From NCBI GenBank assembly GCA_038229135.1, contig JBBROS010000007.1:42964-106963 (forward strand): a stretch of DNA of 64,000 nt, written 5' to 3'. This DNA comes from JBBROS01 sp038229135 (GTDB lineage: Bacteria; Pseudomonadota; Alphaproteobacteria; Acetobacterales; Acetobacteraceae). The translations under genes were made by a program, and so were the position numbers. The notes under the pieces were generated by a model. That model did no database searches. It worked only from the letters and a program-made list of their open reading frames with translations, and was not told where the DNA came from. Below are positions 9,025 through 17,651 of this stretch, piece by piece; the stretch's first letter is position 1; the number at the start of each line of letters is the position of its first letter.

Positions 9025-9033
9025 CGGGCTGCT

Positions 9034-9064
9034 CCCTCCCTCCGGGAGAGGGCCGGGGTGAGGG
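9034..9064. repeat. Dispersed GC-rich intergenic element with hairpin, copy A
   Basis: Between two convergent genes lies CTCCC-TCC-GGGAG (9036-9048) followed by a G-rich tail, GAGGGCCGGGGTGAGGG. A closely similar block occurs near 39181-39214. The sequence type resembles short extragenic repeats common in high-GC proteobacteria. Its place between converging stops is compatible with a bidirectional terminator, but there is no T-run. Confidence 0.5.
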
Positions 9065-9084
9065 ACCCGCCTGGCAGCGCGTCC

Positions 9085-10485
9085 CTAACCCCGCCGCATC
9101 CCGCCCGGATAAGTCCGCCCCCCGGCCTCGGCCACCTCCAACACCCACCCCGCCCCGAACAGGACCGCTCGCTCCGCCACGTCCGGCTCCGCCCCGGCGT
9201 CCCAAGCCTCCGCCAACACCCGCCCCTCGCACCCGGTGGCATCCACCCCCAGCGCATGCAGCAGCGTCGGGACCACGTCGGCAAGGTCGCACGGCGCCCG
9301 CACCACCGCCCCCGCCCGGAACGACCCGCCCTGCATCACGAGCACCGTCGCCAGCTCCCGCCGATGGAGCCCGCCATGCATGCCGCCGCCCACGGGCACG
9401 TCGCCCGCGTCGTAGGGCGCCGTGCCGGGCACCCCGAGCGCATCCGGCCCCGCCTCGCCCGCGAACGTCACGACGAGGTCCGGCGACCGCGGATGGGCGG
9501 CGCCGAGAAGCGCGAGCGTGGGGGCGCCGGGCAACCAGGCCGGGTCCCGCACGAGCACCGGCCCGGCCCAGTCCTGCGCCGCCAGCCACGCCGCCACACG
9601 CGGCGCCATCGCGGCCTCCCGCAGCCAAAGCCCAGGCGCGCCGCCGCCGCCGGCGACGATCTCCACCTCCGGCCCCAGCGCCTCCCCCACCGCGAACCCG
9701 GCCGCGCGCAGCTCGGACGCCACGTCGATCCGGCGGGAGCCGGTCACGTGCCCATGGTCCGACAGCACCACGAGCCCGATCTCGGCCGCATCCGCCTGCA
9801 CATCCCGCCACGCCGCCACCTCGGCCACCACGCCATCTGCCAGACGAAGCGCCGCCGCCGCCTCGGGCGAGCCCACGCCGTGCGCATGGAACGTGATGTC
9901 CGGCTCCGAGCACCACAGCACCGCCACGTCCGGCCGCGCCGGCAGCGCTACGTCCAACAACACGCGGAGCGCGAACCCGATCCGCGGTGCGTTCGGCACC
10001 GCCTTCCCCGGCGTGTCGCCCAGCGTCGCCCGCACCCGGGCCGCCACGGGCCGCGCCGCATCCTCCACGTTCCACCGAAACGCCCCGAGCCCGTCCGCCA
10101 TCGGGTGCGCCAGCACCGCCGAACCCGCAGTCCCGCTCGAGACCACCGCGAGCGACCGGCCCGCTGCCGCCAGCCGCTCCCCAAGGCTCGGCGCCGTGAG
10201 CGGCGAGGCGCCTGGCCCGAGCACGGCAAGATGCGCCGCATCGTCCGTCCGCAGCCGCCGCGCGCTTGCGCCATCATACAAGGTGTTCGCCACCAGCCCG
10301 TGCCCGCCCGGACGGCAGCCGGTGAGCAAGGAGGACGTCGCCACCCGCGTCTCGCTCGGGAACACGCTGCGCGCATTTGCGAACGACGTCCCGCCCGCGG
10401 CCAGCGCCGACAGGGCCGGCATGGAGCCGGTGCTCACCCGGTCCGGCCGCAGCCCATCCAGCACCACGAGAACGAATCGCGCCAT
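9085..10485 (-). CDS. Alkaline phosphatase superfamily (type I phosphodiesterase/pyrophosphatase-like) protein
   Basis: A 466-residue protein beginning MARFVLVVLDGLRPD, which carries the first metal-binding aspartate, Asp10. The FPSETRVATSSLLTGCRPG segment supplies the likely threonine nucleophile, Thr46. Further metal ligands are suggested by ITFHAHG and LSDHGHVTGSRR. This is the arrangement of nucleotide pyrophosphatase/phosphodiesterases and related phosphate-ester hydrolases. There is no signal peptide, so a cytosolic location is likely and the substrate is unknown. The start at 10485 is chosen because AAGGGCAGG lies just upstream; an ATG seven codons earlier is possible. Confidence 0.88.
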   Translation of the reverse strand: MARFVLVVLDGLRPDRVSTGSMPALSALAAGGTSFANARSVFPSETRVATSSLLTGCRPGGHGLVANTLYDGASARRLRTDDAAHLAVLGPGASPLTAPSLGERLAAAGRSLAVVSSGTAGSAVLAHPMADGLGAFRWNVEDAARPVAARVRATLGDTPGKAVPNAPRIGFALRVLLDVALPARPDVAVLWCSEPDITFHAHGVGSPEAAAALRLADGVVAEVAAWRDVQADAAEIGLVVLSDHGHVTGSRRIDVASELRAAGFAVGEALGPEVEIVAGGGGAPGLWLREAAMAPRVAAWLAAQDWAGPVLVRDPAWLPGAPTLALLGAAHPRSPDLVVTFAGEAGPDALGVPGTAPYDAGDVPVGGGMHGGLHRRELATVLVMQGGSFRAGAVVRAPCDLADVVPTLLHALGVDATGCEGRVLAEAWDAGAEPDVAERAVLFGAGWVLEVAEAGGRTYPGGMRRG

Positions 10486-11110
10486 GTCCTGCCCTTGCCC
10501 CTGCACCTACCGAGTCCAGCGGAGCATGGACCGGGTCGAAACGGCAAACTGTCACAAACGGGTCAGGCCGGTCTCCGCACACCGCACTACTCTATTGTCC
10601 GAATCACGCTGGTGACTGCTTCAACTCCGATTGCCTGATCAATCCAGACCGGATTTCAAGCCTTTCCGTCTAGCAATCCAACTCTGGCCAGGGCCACGGA
10701 CTGAACGGCAATGTCGCCGCCAAGTATCGCGGCGTTACGCAAACCTTCCAGAACCGCACCGACAACAGCACCCTTCACGTCGGCGGCGGCCTCGACAACA
10801 ACGCGCGTGCGATCGCCAACTTCTTCGACGACACCATCATCACCCATGCCTCGTTCCCAACCGTGATGCACAATGGCGTGTTGACGCAGCTAAACCAGAA
10901 CGGCAACCGCGAGGACAAGACGGCCGATGTCGTCCATTCCGCCAATGACATCATGTTCGAGCGCATCTTGAAGAGCACTGATTTCAAGCATCCGGCCAGT
11001 TGAGCGACGACCCCGCGGTGGGGCGATCTGTTAATCGTGAATTGACCATTGCCGACAGCCCAGTCATGTCATTCTCGTGGCCCGACGTGCTTTGGGCGAG
11101 GAGATGGCCC
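10486..11110. other. 625-bp stretch without an intact gene
   Basis: This gap holds the start-less remnant at 10674-11003. The 190 bases before it (10486-10673) are less GC-rich than the flanks and carry stops in the remnant's frame. The 107 bases after it lead into the ATPase gene. I see no tRNA, terminator or insertion-sequence ends. Confidence 0.6.
10674..11003 (+). pseudogene. Start-less coding remnant, family unrecognised
   Basis: A coherent frame of about 109 codons runs from just after the TAG at 10671 to the TGA at 11001. It has the high third-position GC of a real gene but no ATG, GTG or TTG for its first 63 codons; the first usable starts are GTG 10863 and ATG 10866. The product is rich in Asn, Asp and Thr (for example GGGLDNNARAIANFFDDTI and ending MFERILKSTDFKHPAS), unlike the Ala/Arg-rich neighbours. 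I do not recognise the family. The simplest reading is the 3' end of a gene that lost its 5' part; a short 45-residue protein from 10866 is the alternative. Confidence 0.5.
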
Positions 11111-12631
11111 GTGCACTTCAACCCGGCCCCGTCCGCCACCCCGCCCTTCACCCTCCGCACCGATCCGGCACGTGCCATCGCGCACGAATCCTGGGCCGGC
11201 GCGCGTCGCGAGGCCGTCGCTGCCCTCACCTGCGGCGGCGCCGCCTGCCTGGTCGGCGCCCCTGGCACGGGCAAGAGCCTCCTCCTGCAAGCCATCGCGG
11301 CCGGCGGCATCCCCGGTTCCCCGCTCCCGTTCCTCGCCAACACCGCCGCTGGCCGTGCTGCGGCCATGCTGGACTGGACCGGCCCGGGCGGTCTGATCCT
11401 CGACGAAGCCGACACGCTCGACGATGCAGCGCTGCAGCGGCTTGCCACCCACGCCCGCCCGCTGCTTATCGCCGGGCTGCCCGGCATGGAGCCGCGCCTG
11501 GCCGGCACCGGGGTCGAGATCATCCGCCTCGCTGCCCTGAGGCCCCTCGAGGTGGCCAGGGTGGTCGCCATGCGGCTGGACGCCACCGGACGCCCGCGAG
11601 ACCTGTTCGACCCGGAGGCCGTGCTGGCTCTCGCGGCCCACTCGGGCGGGCTGATGCGCCTGGTTGTCACCCTCGCCGGCTCCGCCCTGTTCCTGGCCGA
11701 GCAGGAGCCGACCAGCGGCGACGCCCCGCTCCGCGTGATGGCCAGGCACGTCGAGGAAGCTGTCGCCATGCGCGACGGCCTAACGCTCGCACCGGACCCA
11801 CCGCCACCCGCGTTCCCGGCCGCTCCGCTGCTTACCGCACTGGACCCTGGGCTAGCGCCTGCTCCAGCACCAGGCCCAACACCAGGCCCAACACCGGGCC
11901 CAGCACCCGACCCGGCACCCCCAACACAGGCCCCGGCACCGCTCCCAACACCGGACGAAGCGCCCAGCAACGACGACGGCCAACACCCAGCAACGCCCGC
12001 CCCGCGGCGCAGCCGGCGCCCCGAGGCCGTCGCCGCCTTCCTGGTGGCAGCGGCCGGGGCGATGGCCCTGGGTTGGACGATGGCAGGCTCTGTGCCGACG
12101 CAGACGGCAGCCCGCCAGACCCCCGTGCCATCGATCGCTGCACGCGAGCCTTCGCCTGTCGTCAGCCCGCCAGTGCCGCAGACGCTCGCCCAGCCACCGC
12201 CCGGGGACGCCATACCGTTGGAGGCCGCCCCTGTCCCCGCGCCCCCGCCCCCGCCACCCCCGACGAAGCAAGCGGTTCGGCCCCTCCCGCAAGCTTCGGC
12301 TCAAGAGGTCGCTGCCTATCACGGCGTGGTGGTCAACGACACCCTCGGCACCACGGGCCGCCTCACGCTGGGCCTCCGTCCGGTCGAGCCGGAGGGCGCC
12401 ATCCGGGTCCGCTTCCAGGCCTCCGCCGGGCTGCTTGGCACGGGCGAACTCGCGGGCACGATCAGCCAAGACGGCCGCCTCACCGTCTCCGGCCCGCTTG
12501 CCGTCGGAGCCAACACATTCTTTTGCAGGATCGAGGCCATCGTCACGCCGGACACTCTTTCCGGTGGCGCAACCTACTCCCGCCCCGGCAGCCCGGTGTC
12601 GACCGGCCGGTTCCGCCTGACGCGCGGCTGA
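11111..12631 (+). CDS. Membrane-anchored ExeA/GspA-like AAA ATPase with proline-rich linker
   Basis: A 506-residue protein, counted from a GTG at 11111 that has GAGGAG seven bases upstream; an ATG at 11066 or TTG at 11000 would extend it. Residues 1-40 resemble the start of ExeA-type ATPases (PPFTLRTDPARAIAH). Walker A GAPGTGKS is at 49-56 and Walker B LILDEAD follows near 95-101. A proline/alanine linker with repeated PGPTPGP units runs from about residue 220 to 300. One transmembrane helix lies at about 306-326, then a second proline-rich stretch and a beta-rich C-terminal domain of about 100 residues with one Cys. In GspA/ExeA systems the ATPase is cytosolic and the C-terminal part reaches the periplasm. 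No GspB or other secretion genes are nearby. Confidence 0.72.
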   Translation: MHFNPAPSATPPFTLRTDPARAIAHESWAGARREAVAALTCGGAACLVGAPGTGKSLLLQAIAAGGIPGSPLPFLANTAAGRAAAMLDWTGPGGLILDEADTLDDAALQRLATHARPLLIAGLPGMEPRLAGTGVEIIRLAALRPLEVARVVAMRLDATGRPRDLFDPEAVLALAAHSGGLMRLVVTLAGSALFLAEQEPTSGDAPLRVMARHVEEAVAMRDGLTLAPDPPPPAFPAAPLLTALDPGLAPAPAPGPTPGPTPGPAPDPAPPTQAPAPLPTPDEAPSNDDGQHPATPAPRRSRRPEAVAAFLVAAAGAMALGWTMAGSVPTQTAARQTPVPSIAAREPSPVVSPPVPQTLAQPPPGDAIPLEAAPVPAPPPPPPPTKQAVRPLPQASAQEVAAYHGVVVNDTLGTTGRLTLGLRPVEPEGAIRVRFQASAGLLGTGELAGTISQDGRLTVSGPLAVGANTFFCRIEAIVTPDTLSGGATYSRPGSPVSTGRFRLTRG

Positions 12632-12663
12632 CGTAGCCCGGCGGAGCAGTCCAAAGCGTCCCC

Positions 12664-15600
12664 CTACTCCGCCGGCTGCCGCACCCCGACCCGGGGCGCG
12701 GGAACATTCTCACGCGGCGTCAGCGCCGCAACTCCCTCGCGCGGGGTCAGCAGCCGCCCCAGCACCCGCGCCGCCCATCCGCTCAAATCGTCCATGACCG
12801 TATAAAGGCTCGGCACGAAAACGAGGCTGAGCGCGGTCGACACGATCAGCCCGCCGATCACCCCGATGGCCATGGGCGACCGGAACTCGCCGCCATCGCC
12901 CACCCCCAGCGCGCTCGGCACCATGCCCGCCACCATCGCGATGGTCGTCATCACGATCGGCCGCGCCCGCTTTCGCCCGGCGTCCAGGATCGCCTCCGCC
13001 CGCCCCATCCCGTCGGCGCGGCGCTCGATCGCGTAGTCCACCAGCATGATCGCGTTCTTCGTAACGATGCCCATCAGCATCAGGATCCCGATCACCACCG
13101 GCATGCTGATCGGCTCGCCCGTCAGCAGCAGCGCCAGGATCACGCCGCCCAGGCACAGCGGTAGGCTCAGCAGGATCGTGATGGGCTGGAACACGCTCCC
13201 GAACAGCAGCACGAGCACGCCCAGCACGATGGTGATGCCGGCACCCATGGCGAGCGCGAACCCGCTGAACACCTCGCCCATGATCTCTGCGTCGCCGCCC
13301 CGCTTGATGCGCACCCCGTCCGGCAGGGCCTTCGCCTCGGGCAGGGCGAACACCTGCTCGATGGCGGCACCCAGCGCGAGACCCTTGGCCAGGTCCGCCC
13401 CCAGCACCACGCGCCTGACCCGGTCGAACCGCTCGATGCTCGCCGGCCCCTGCCCGAGCCCGAGCTCCGCCACGGCGAGCAAAGGCACGGGCAGGCCACC
13501 GGAGCCCACAACCGGCAGCGCCGCCATCTGGTCCAGGTCACCCCGCAGCGTTACCGCCGACTGCACCCGGATCGGGATCAGCCGCACCCCGTCCCGGAAC
13601 TTGGCCAGGTTCGCCGACACGTCCCCGATGGTGGCCACCCGCACCGCCTCGCTGATCGCCTCCGTGCTCACCCCGAACCGCGCCGCCTCGTCCACCCGCG
13701 GCACCACCCGGATCTCGGGCCGCTCGGCGCCGGCCGACGGCGCCACGTTGCCGAAGCCGGGCAGCCGCCGCATCGCACTCTGCAACGAGGCCACGCCCCG
13801 GTTCAGCGCCACCTCGTCGTCGCCCACGATGGTCAGCGCCAGCTCCCGCTCGCCCCGGTCGTTGAGGTAGAAGCCCCGCACGTCCGGCACGTCCGACAGG
13901 CGCTGGGTCAGCTCCGATTCGACCTGCTTCTGCGTCCGCGCCCGCTCGCTCTTGTGCACGAGCGTCACCACCATCGACGCCCTGCGCACCTCGGGGCTCA
14001 CCCCCGTCGGCGTCGTGCCGCCAACCACCAGCACGCGCCGCACCTCGGGCAGCGCCCGGAACGAGGCCGCGATCCGGTCCGTGGTGGCCCGGGTGTCCTC
14101 GAGCGTGGCTCCCGGCGGCAGCTCGAGGCTGAGCGTCACCCGGCTCTCGTCGGCGGGCGGGATGAACCCGGTCGGCAGCAGCGTGGTGCTGTAGATCGAG
14201 AGCCCGAACGCCGCGAGCCCGATCAGCAGCGTGATGCCGCGGTGCCGCAGGGTCCACCGCAGCAGCCGCGTGTAGCCGCGCATCGTGGGCCCCTCGCGCT
14301 CCACGTGCCGCTGGGTCGGCTCCATCAGATAGGCCGCCATCAGCGGCGTGATCAGCCGCGCAACCAGCAAGGATGCCACCACGGCAGCCGCAACCGTCAG
14401 CCCGAACTGCTTGAAATACTGCCCGGCGATGCCCCCCATGAAGCTCACCGGCGCGAACACGGCCACGATGGTGCAGGTGATCGCCATCACCGCGAGCCCG
14501 ATCTCATCCGCCGCCTCGATCGCCGCCTCGTAAGGGCGTTTGCCCATGCGGATGTGCCGCACGATGTTTTCGATCTCGACGATGGCGTCGTCCACCAGGA
14601 TGCCCGTGACGAGCGTGATGGCCAGCAGGCTCACGAAGTTCAGCGAGAAGCCCATCACCTCCATGAATGCGAAGGCCGGCAGCACCGACAGCGGCAGCGC
14701 CACCGCGGCCAGCATGGTCGCCCGCCAGTCCCGCAGGAAGATCAGCACCACGAGCGTCGCGAGCCCGGCGCCCTCGAGCAGGCTGTGCATGGCCGAGAGA
14801 TAGCTCCCCCGCGTGGCCCGCACGCTGTCGTCGATCAGGTCGAAACTCGTCTCCGGATGCGCCTTGCGCAGCGTGTCGAGCCGGGCGTTCACGGCGTCGG
14901 CCACCGTCACGTCGCTGGCCCCCTTGGCGCGGAAGATCTGCACGCACACCACGGGCGTCGTGCCATCGAGCCGGGCGAACTTCCGCGGCTCCTCGAAGCT
15001 GTCCTCCACCGTGGCCAGATCCGCCAGCCGCACGTCCCGTCCGCCGGGAAGCGCGATCCGCGTCTGCTCGAGCGCGGCCAGGGTACGCGCCGAGGCCAGC
15101 GTGCGCACCGCCTGCTCCTGGGCGCCCAGCTCACCCCGGCCGCCAGCCAGGTCCGCACTCGTGGCCCGCAGCTGCCGGTTCACGTCCGAGGCCGTGATGC
15201 CCAGGCTCGCGAGCCGGTCCGGCGACAGGCTCACACGGATCTCGCGCGTGACACCCCCCACCCGCGCCACCCGGCCTACGCCAGCCACCCCCTGCAGCTC
15301 CCGCAGCACCGTGTCGTCCACGAACCAGCTCAGCCCCTCCTGCGTCAGCGTCTGCGCCGTGATCGCGTAGGTCTGGATCGCCTGGCCCACCACGTCGATC
15401 CGCTCGATGATCGGCTCGTCGATGCCCCGCGGCAGGTCCGTCCGGATCTTGGCCACCGCATCCCGCACGTCGTTCAGCGCACGGTCGCTGCTCACCTCCA
15501 GGCGCAGCTCGATCACGGTCTGGCTGCTGCCATCTGTCACCGTGCTCGTCACGTGCTTCACGCCCGTCACGTTCGCGATCGCATCCTCGATCTTCTTCGT

Positions 15601-15795
15601 CACCTGGCTTTCGAGCTCGGCCGGCGCAGCGCCTGCCTGCGTCACCGTCACGGCCACGACGGGGATGTCCACGTTCGGCGCCCGTGTGATGGGCAGCATG
15701 CGGAAGCTGACGATGCCGAGCAGGGTCAGCACCGCGAACAGCACGAGCGGCGCGATCGGGTTCCGGATGGCCGTGCCCGAGATGTTGAACGCCAT
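12664..15795 (-). CDS. RND efflux permease, AcrB/HAE1 family
   Basis: A 1043-residue inner-membrane pump. It begins MAFNISGTAIRNPIAPLVLF, with the first of 12 expected helices, followed by the large periplasmic porter loop. The proton-relay aspartate pair is visible in the fourth helix, GILVDDAIVEIENIVRHI. The second half repeats the topology, ending in GIVTKNAIMLVDYAIERR and a C-terminal helix bundle. Such permeases exchange protons for drugs, solvents or metabolites with an adaptor and an outer-membrane channel. Its ATG lies one base after the stop of the fused TetR-adaptor gene, so the two are translationally coupled. No outer-membrane channel gene is adjacent. Confidence 0.95.
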   Translation of the reverse strand: MAFNISGTAIRNPIAPLVLFAVLTLLGIVSFRMLPITRAPNVDIPVVAVTVTQAGAAPAELESQVTKKIEDAIANVTGVKHVTSTVTDGSSQTVIELRLEVSSDRALNDVRDAVAKIRTDLPRGIDEPIIERIDVVGQAIQTYAITAQTLTQEGLSWFVDDTVLRELQGVAGVGRVARVGGVTREIRVSLSPDRLASLGITASDVNRQLRATSADLAGGRGELGAQEQAVRTLASARTLAALEQTRIALPGGRDVRLADLATVEDSFEEPRKFARLDGTTPVVCVQIFRAKGASDVTVADAVNARLDTLRKAHPETSFDLIDDSVRATRGSYLSAMHSLLEGAGLATLVVLIFLRDWRATMLAAVALPLSVLPAFAFMEVMGFSLNFVSLLAITLVTGILVDDAIVEIENIVRHIRMGKRPYEAAIEAADEIGLAVMAITCTIVAVFAPVSFMGGIAGQYFKQFGLTVAAAVVASLLVARLITPLMAAYLMEPTQRHVEREGPTMRGYTRLLRWTLRHRGITLLIGLAAFGLSIYSTTLLPTGFIPPADESRVTLSLELPPGATLEDTRATTDRIAASFRALPEVRRVLVVGGTTPTGVSPEVRRASMVVTLVHKSERARTQKQVESELTQRLSDVPDVRGFYLNDRGERELALTIVGDDEVALNRGVASLQSAMRRLPGFGNVAPSAGAERPEIRVVPRVDEAARFGVSTEAISEAVRVATIGDVSANLAKFRDGVRLIPIRVQSAVTLRGDLDQMAALPVVGSGGLPVPLLAVAELGLGQGPASIERFDRVRRVVLGADLAKGLALGAAIEQVFALPEAKALPDGVRIKRGGDAEIMGEVFSGFALAMGAGITIVLGVLVLLFGSVFQPITILLSLPLCLGGVILALLLTGEPISMPVVIGILMLMGIVTKNAIMLVDYAIERRADGMGRAEAILDAGRKRARPIVMTTIAMVAGMVPSALGVGDGGEFRSPMAIGVIGGLIVSTALSLVFVPSLYTVMDDLSGWAARVLGRLLTPREGVAALTPRENVPAPRVGVRQPAE

Positions 15796-15796
15796 G

Positions 15797-17548
15797 TCAG
15801 CCTCCGGCCTTGGCCATGGGCGAAGGCGCCGGCTCCACCGGGGTCACCTTGTCTCCCCCACGCACGAAGGTGCCGCTTACGGACACCACCGCCTCGCCCT
15901 CCTGCACGCCGCTCCGCAGCTCGGCCCGCATGCCATCGCGCAGGCCCACCTGCACCGCGCGGGTCTCGACCACGCCGTTCAGCACCACCTGCACCACGGC
16001 GCCGCCAGGCTGGAACAATATGGCAGAGAGTGGCACCACCACGCCCTCCCGCCGCGCGACCTCGACGGAGGCGCGGGCGAAGCTGCCGATGACGAGGTCG
16101 TCCGCGCCGTCCACGCTCACCCGCACGCGGCCGAGCCGGCTCGTGCGGCTGACTTCGGGGCTGACGAGCCTTACGGTGCCGCGCCGCGCGCCGCCCACCG
16201 TCTCGAGCGTGGCGCCCTGGCCGGTGCGGAGCCGCGCCAACTGCACCTCCGGCACGTCCGCCTCGAGCTCCACCGAACCATCCTGGATGATCCGGAACAG
16301 CGGGTCCCCGGCCCCGATCACCACGGCACCCACCCGGGCAACGCGGCGGCTGACCATGCCGGCCACGGGCGCCCGCACCTCGGTCCGCGCCACCCGCACC
16401 AGCAGCTCCTGCCGCTGCGCCTGGGCCAGGGCGCGGTCTGCCTCGGAGGCGAGCTGCGCATTCTGCATGCTGTCCAGCCGCGCCGCCGCCGTCTGCGCCG
16501 CCGCCTGGCGCTGCTCGAACACCTCGCGCGCCGCGTTCCCGTTGGCCAGCAGGTCCCGCGTGCGGGCCAGCGCCAGATCCACCTGGGCCTTGGTGGCCCG
16601 GGCCTCTGCGATGGCTGCGTGCGCCTGCGCCACGGCCGCCTCCGCCCGCCCGAGCTGGGCCGCATTCTGCGCCACCGTTGCGTCCAGCACATCCCGGTTC
16701 AGGCGGGCCAGCACCTGGCCGGCCACCACACGGTCGCCCTCCTCTGCCAGCACGGCAATGACCGCCAGCCCCTCGACCTGCGGGCTGACCAGCACCTCTT
16801 CACGCGGCACGAGCGTGCCCGTGAGCACGGCCCGCTCGGCGATGGAGCCGCGTGTGGCCTGCACGACGGTCACGCTCGGCGGCTTCGGCCCCGTCTGCGC
16901 CACAGCGTCGGGGGCGAATGCCGACTGCGCGAACAGCAGCGCCAACGCGAGCACCGCCGGGCGCAGGAACCGCCGGAGCAGCACCTGCAGCACGGGGCGG
17001 AACCGCGCCGCCGTCAAAGTCGGGTCCAGCATCTGGTGCACGCCCAGCCCATCCCCCATCGCCATGATCAGCTGGCATGCCGTCTCGAGGTCGAGCGCCG
17101 GGTCCACCAGCCCACGCTCCTGCCCCCGCCGCAGCGCGGCCACCACGTGGGACCGGGCCTCGACCATGTTGCGGTCGAACATGCCCCGGACCTCGGGGTT
17201 GCGCGCCGCCTCGGCCATCACCTCGGCACCCAGCGCCGCCGCGGGGCCGCCCAGGATCTGCTCGAGCTTGTCGATCCCGATGCTCGCCAGCGCTTCGACC
17301 GGGTCTTCGGCCATGGCCAGGCGCTCGAAGAACAGCGTGTGCTGCTGCCGCTCCGCCTCCGCGATCGCCGCGATGATGCTGACCTTGCTAGGGAAGTAGC
17401 GATACAGCGCCCCCGGGCTCATGCCCGCCTCGGTGCAGATCTGCTGCATCGAGGCGCCGTGGAACCCATCCCGCGCGAAGCAGGCCATCGCGGCATCGAT
17501 GATGCGCTGCCGGGGGGCGGCGGTCGGGATGGGCTGAGGGGCGAGCAT
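15797..17548 (-). CDS. TetR repressor fused in frame to an RND periplasmic adaptor (HlyD/AcrA family)
   Basis: A single 583-residue frame. Residues about 12-60 are a TetR helix-turn-helix (RQRIIDAAMACFARDGFHG, then GMSPGALYRYFPSK), and 65-195 look like a TetR ligand/dimerisation domain. Residues 197-211 (AVLALALLFAQSAFA) are hydrophobic like a signal peptide. From about 222 a complete adaptor follows: barrel-sandwich part, helical hairpin at about 270-350, and C-terminal beta-barrel. Full-length product would anchor TetR to the membrane. Alternatively internal GTG codons at 16993 or 16984 start a normal secreted adaptor (LLRRFLRPAVLALALL), although no good ribosome-binding site precedes them. 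It is coupled to the permease gene, and a palindrome lies 17 bp upstream. Confidence 0.88.
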   Translation of the reverse strand: MLAPQPIPTAAPRQRIIDAAMACFARDGFHGASMQQICTEAGMSPGALYRYFPSKVSIIAAIAEAERQQHTLFFERLAMAEDPVEALASIGIDKLEQILGGPAAALGAEVMAEAARNPEVRGMFDRNMVEARSHVVAALRRGQERGLVDPALDLETACQLIMAMGDGLGVHQMLDPTLTAARFRPVLQVLLRRFLRPAVLALALLFAQSAFAPDAVAQTGPKPPSVTVVQATRGSIAERAVLTGTLVPREEVLVSPQVEGLAVIAVLAEEGDRVVAGQVLARLNRDVLDATVAQNAAQLGRAEAAVAQAHAAIAEARATKAQVDLALARTRDLLANGNAAREVFEQRQAAAQTAAARLDSMQNAQLASEADRALAQAQRQELLVRVARTEVRAPVAGMVSRRVARVGAVVIGAGDPLFRIIQDGSVELEADVPEVQLARLRTGQGATLETVGGARRGTVRLVSPEVSRTSRLGRVRVSVDGADDLVIGSFARASVEVARREGVVVPLSAILFQPGGAVVQVVLNGVVETRAVQVGLRDGMRAELRSGVQEGEAVVSVSGTFVRGGDKVTPVEPAPSPMAKAGG

Positions 17549-17564
17549 TGTTCACCGGATGCGA

Positions 17565-17576
17565 ATGAACGTTCAT
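17565..17576. promoter_or_regulatory. Perfect 12-bp palindrome, likely TetR operator
   Basis: ATGAACGTTCAT is a perfect palindrome 17 bp upstream of the TetR-adaptor start. On the minus strand a TTGACT-like -35 box (17596-17601) would place the -10 region over the palindrome, so a bound repressor would block its own operon. The -10 match is weak. Autoregulation through such a site is usual for TetR-controlled RND operons; binding here is inferred. The same 103-bp gap also drives uvrB. Confidence 0.6.
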
Positions 17577-17651
17577 GTGCGCTGCTCCCATCCGAAGTCA
17601 AGCGCGTTGTGCACCCTGGACGCAGCACGCACATGTCGCCACCTTGGGCCT

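Noticed and set aside
11860..11950. Pro/Ala repeats as a microsatellite or CRISPR-like array
   Set aside because: The short repeats (GGCCCAACACCA-type) are codons of the proline-rich linker inside a gene; there are no regular spacers.
12664..17651. LexA (SOS) box for uvrB
   Set aside because: Two GTTC words exist upstream of uvrB (17550-17553 and 17571-17574), but they are 17 bases apart instead of 7, so they do not form the alphaproteobacterial site.
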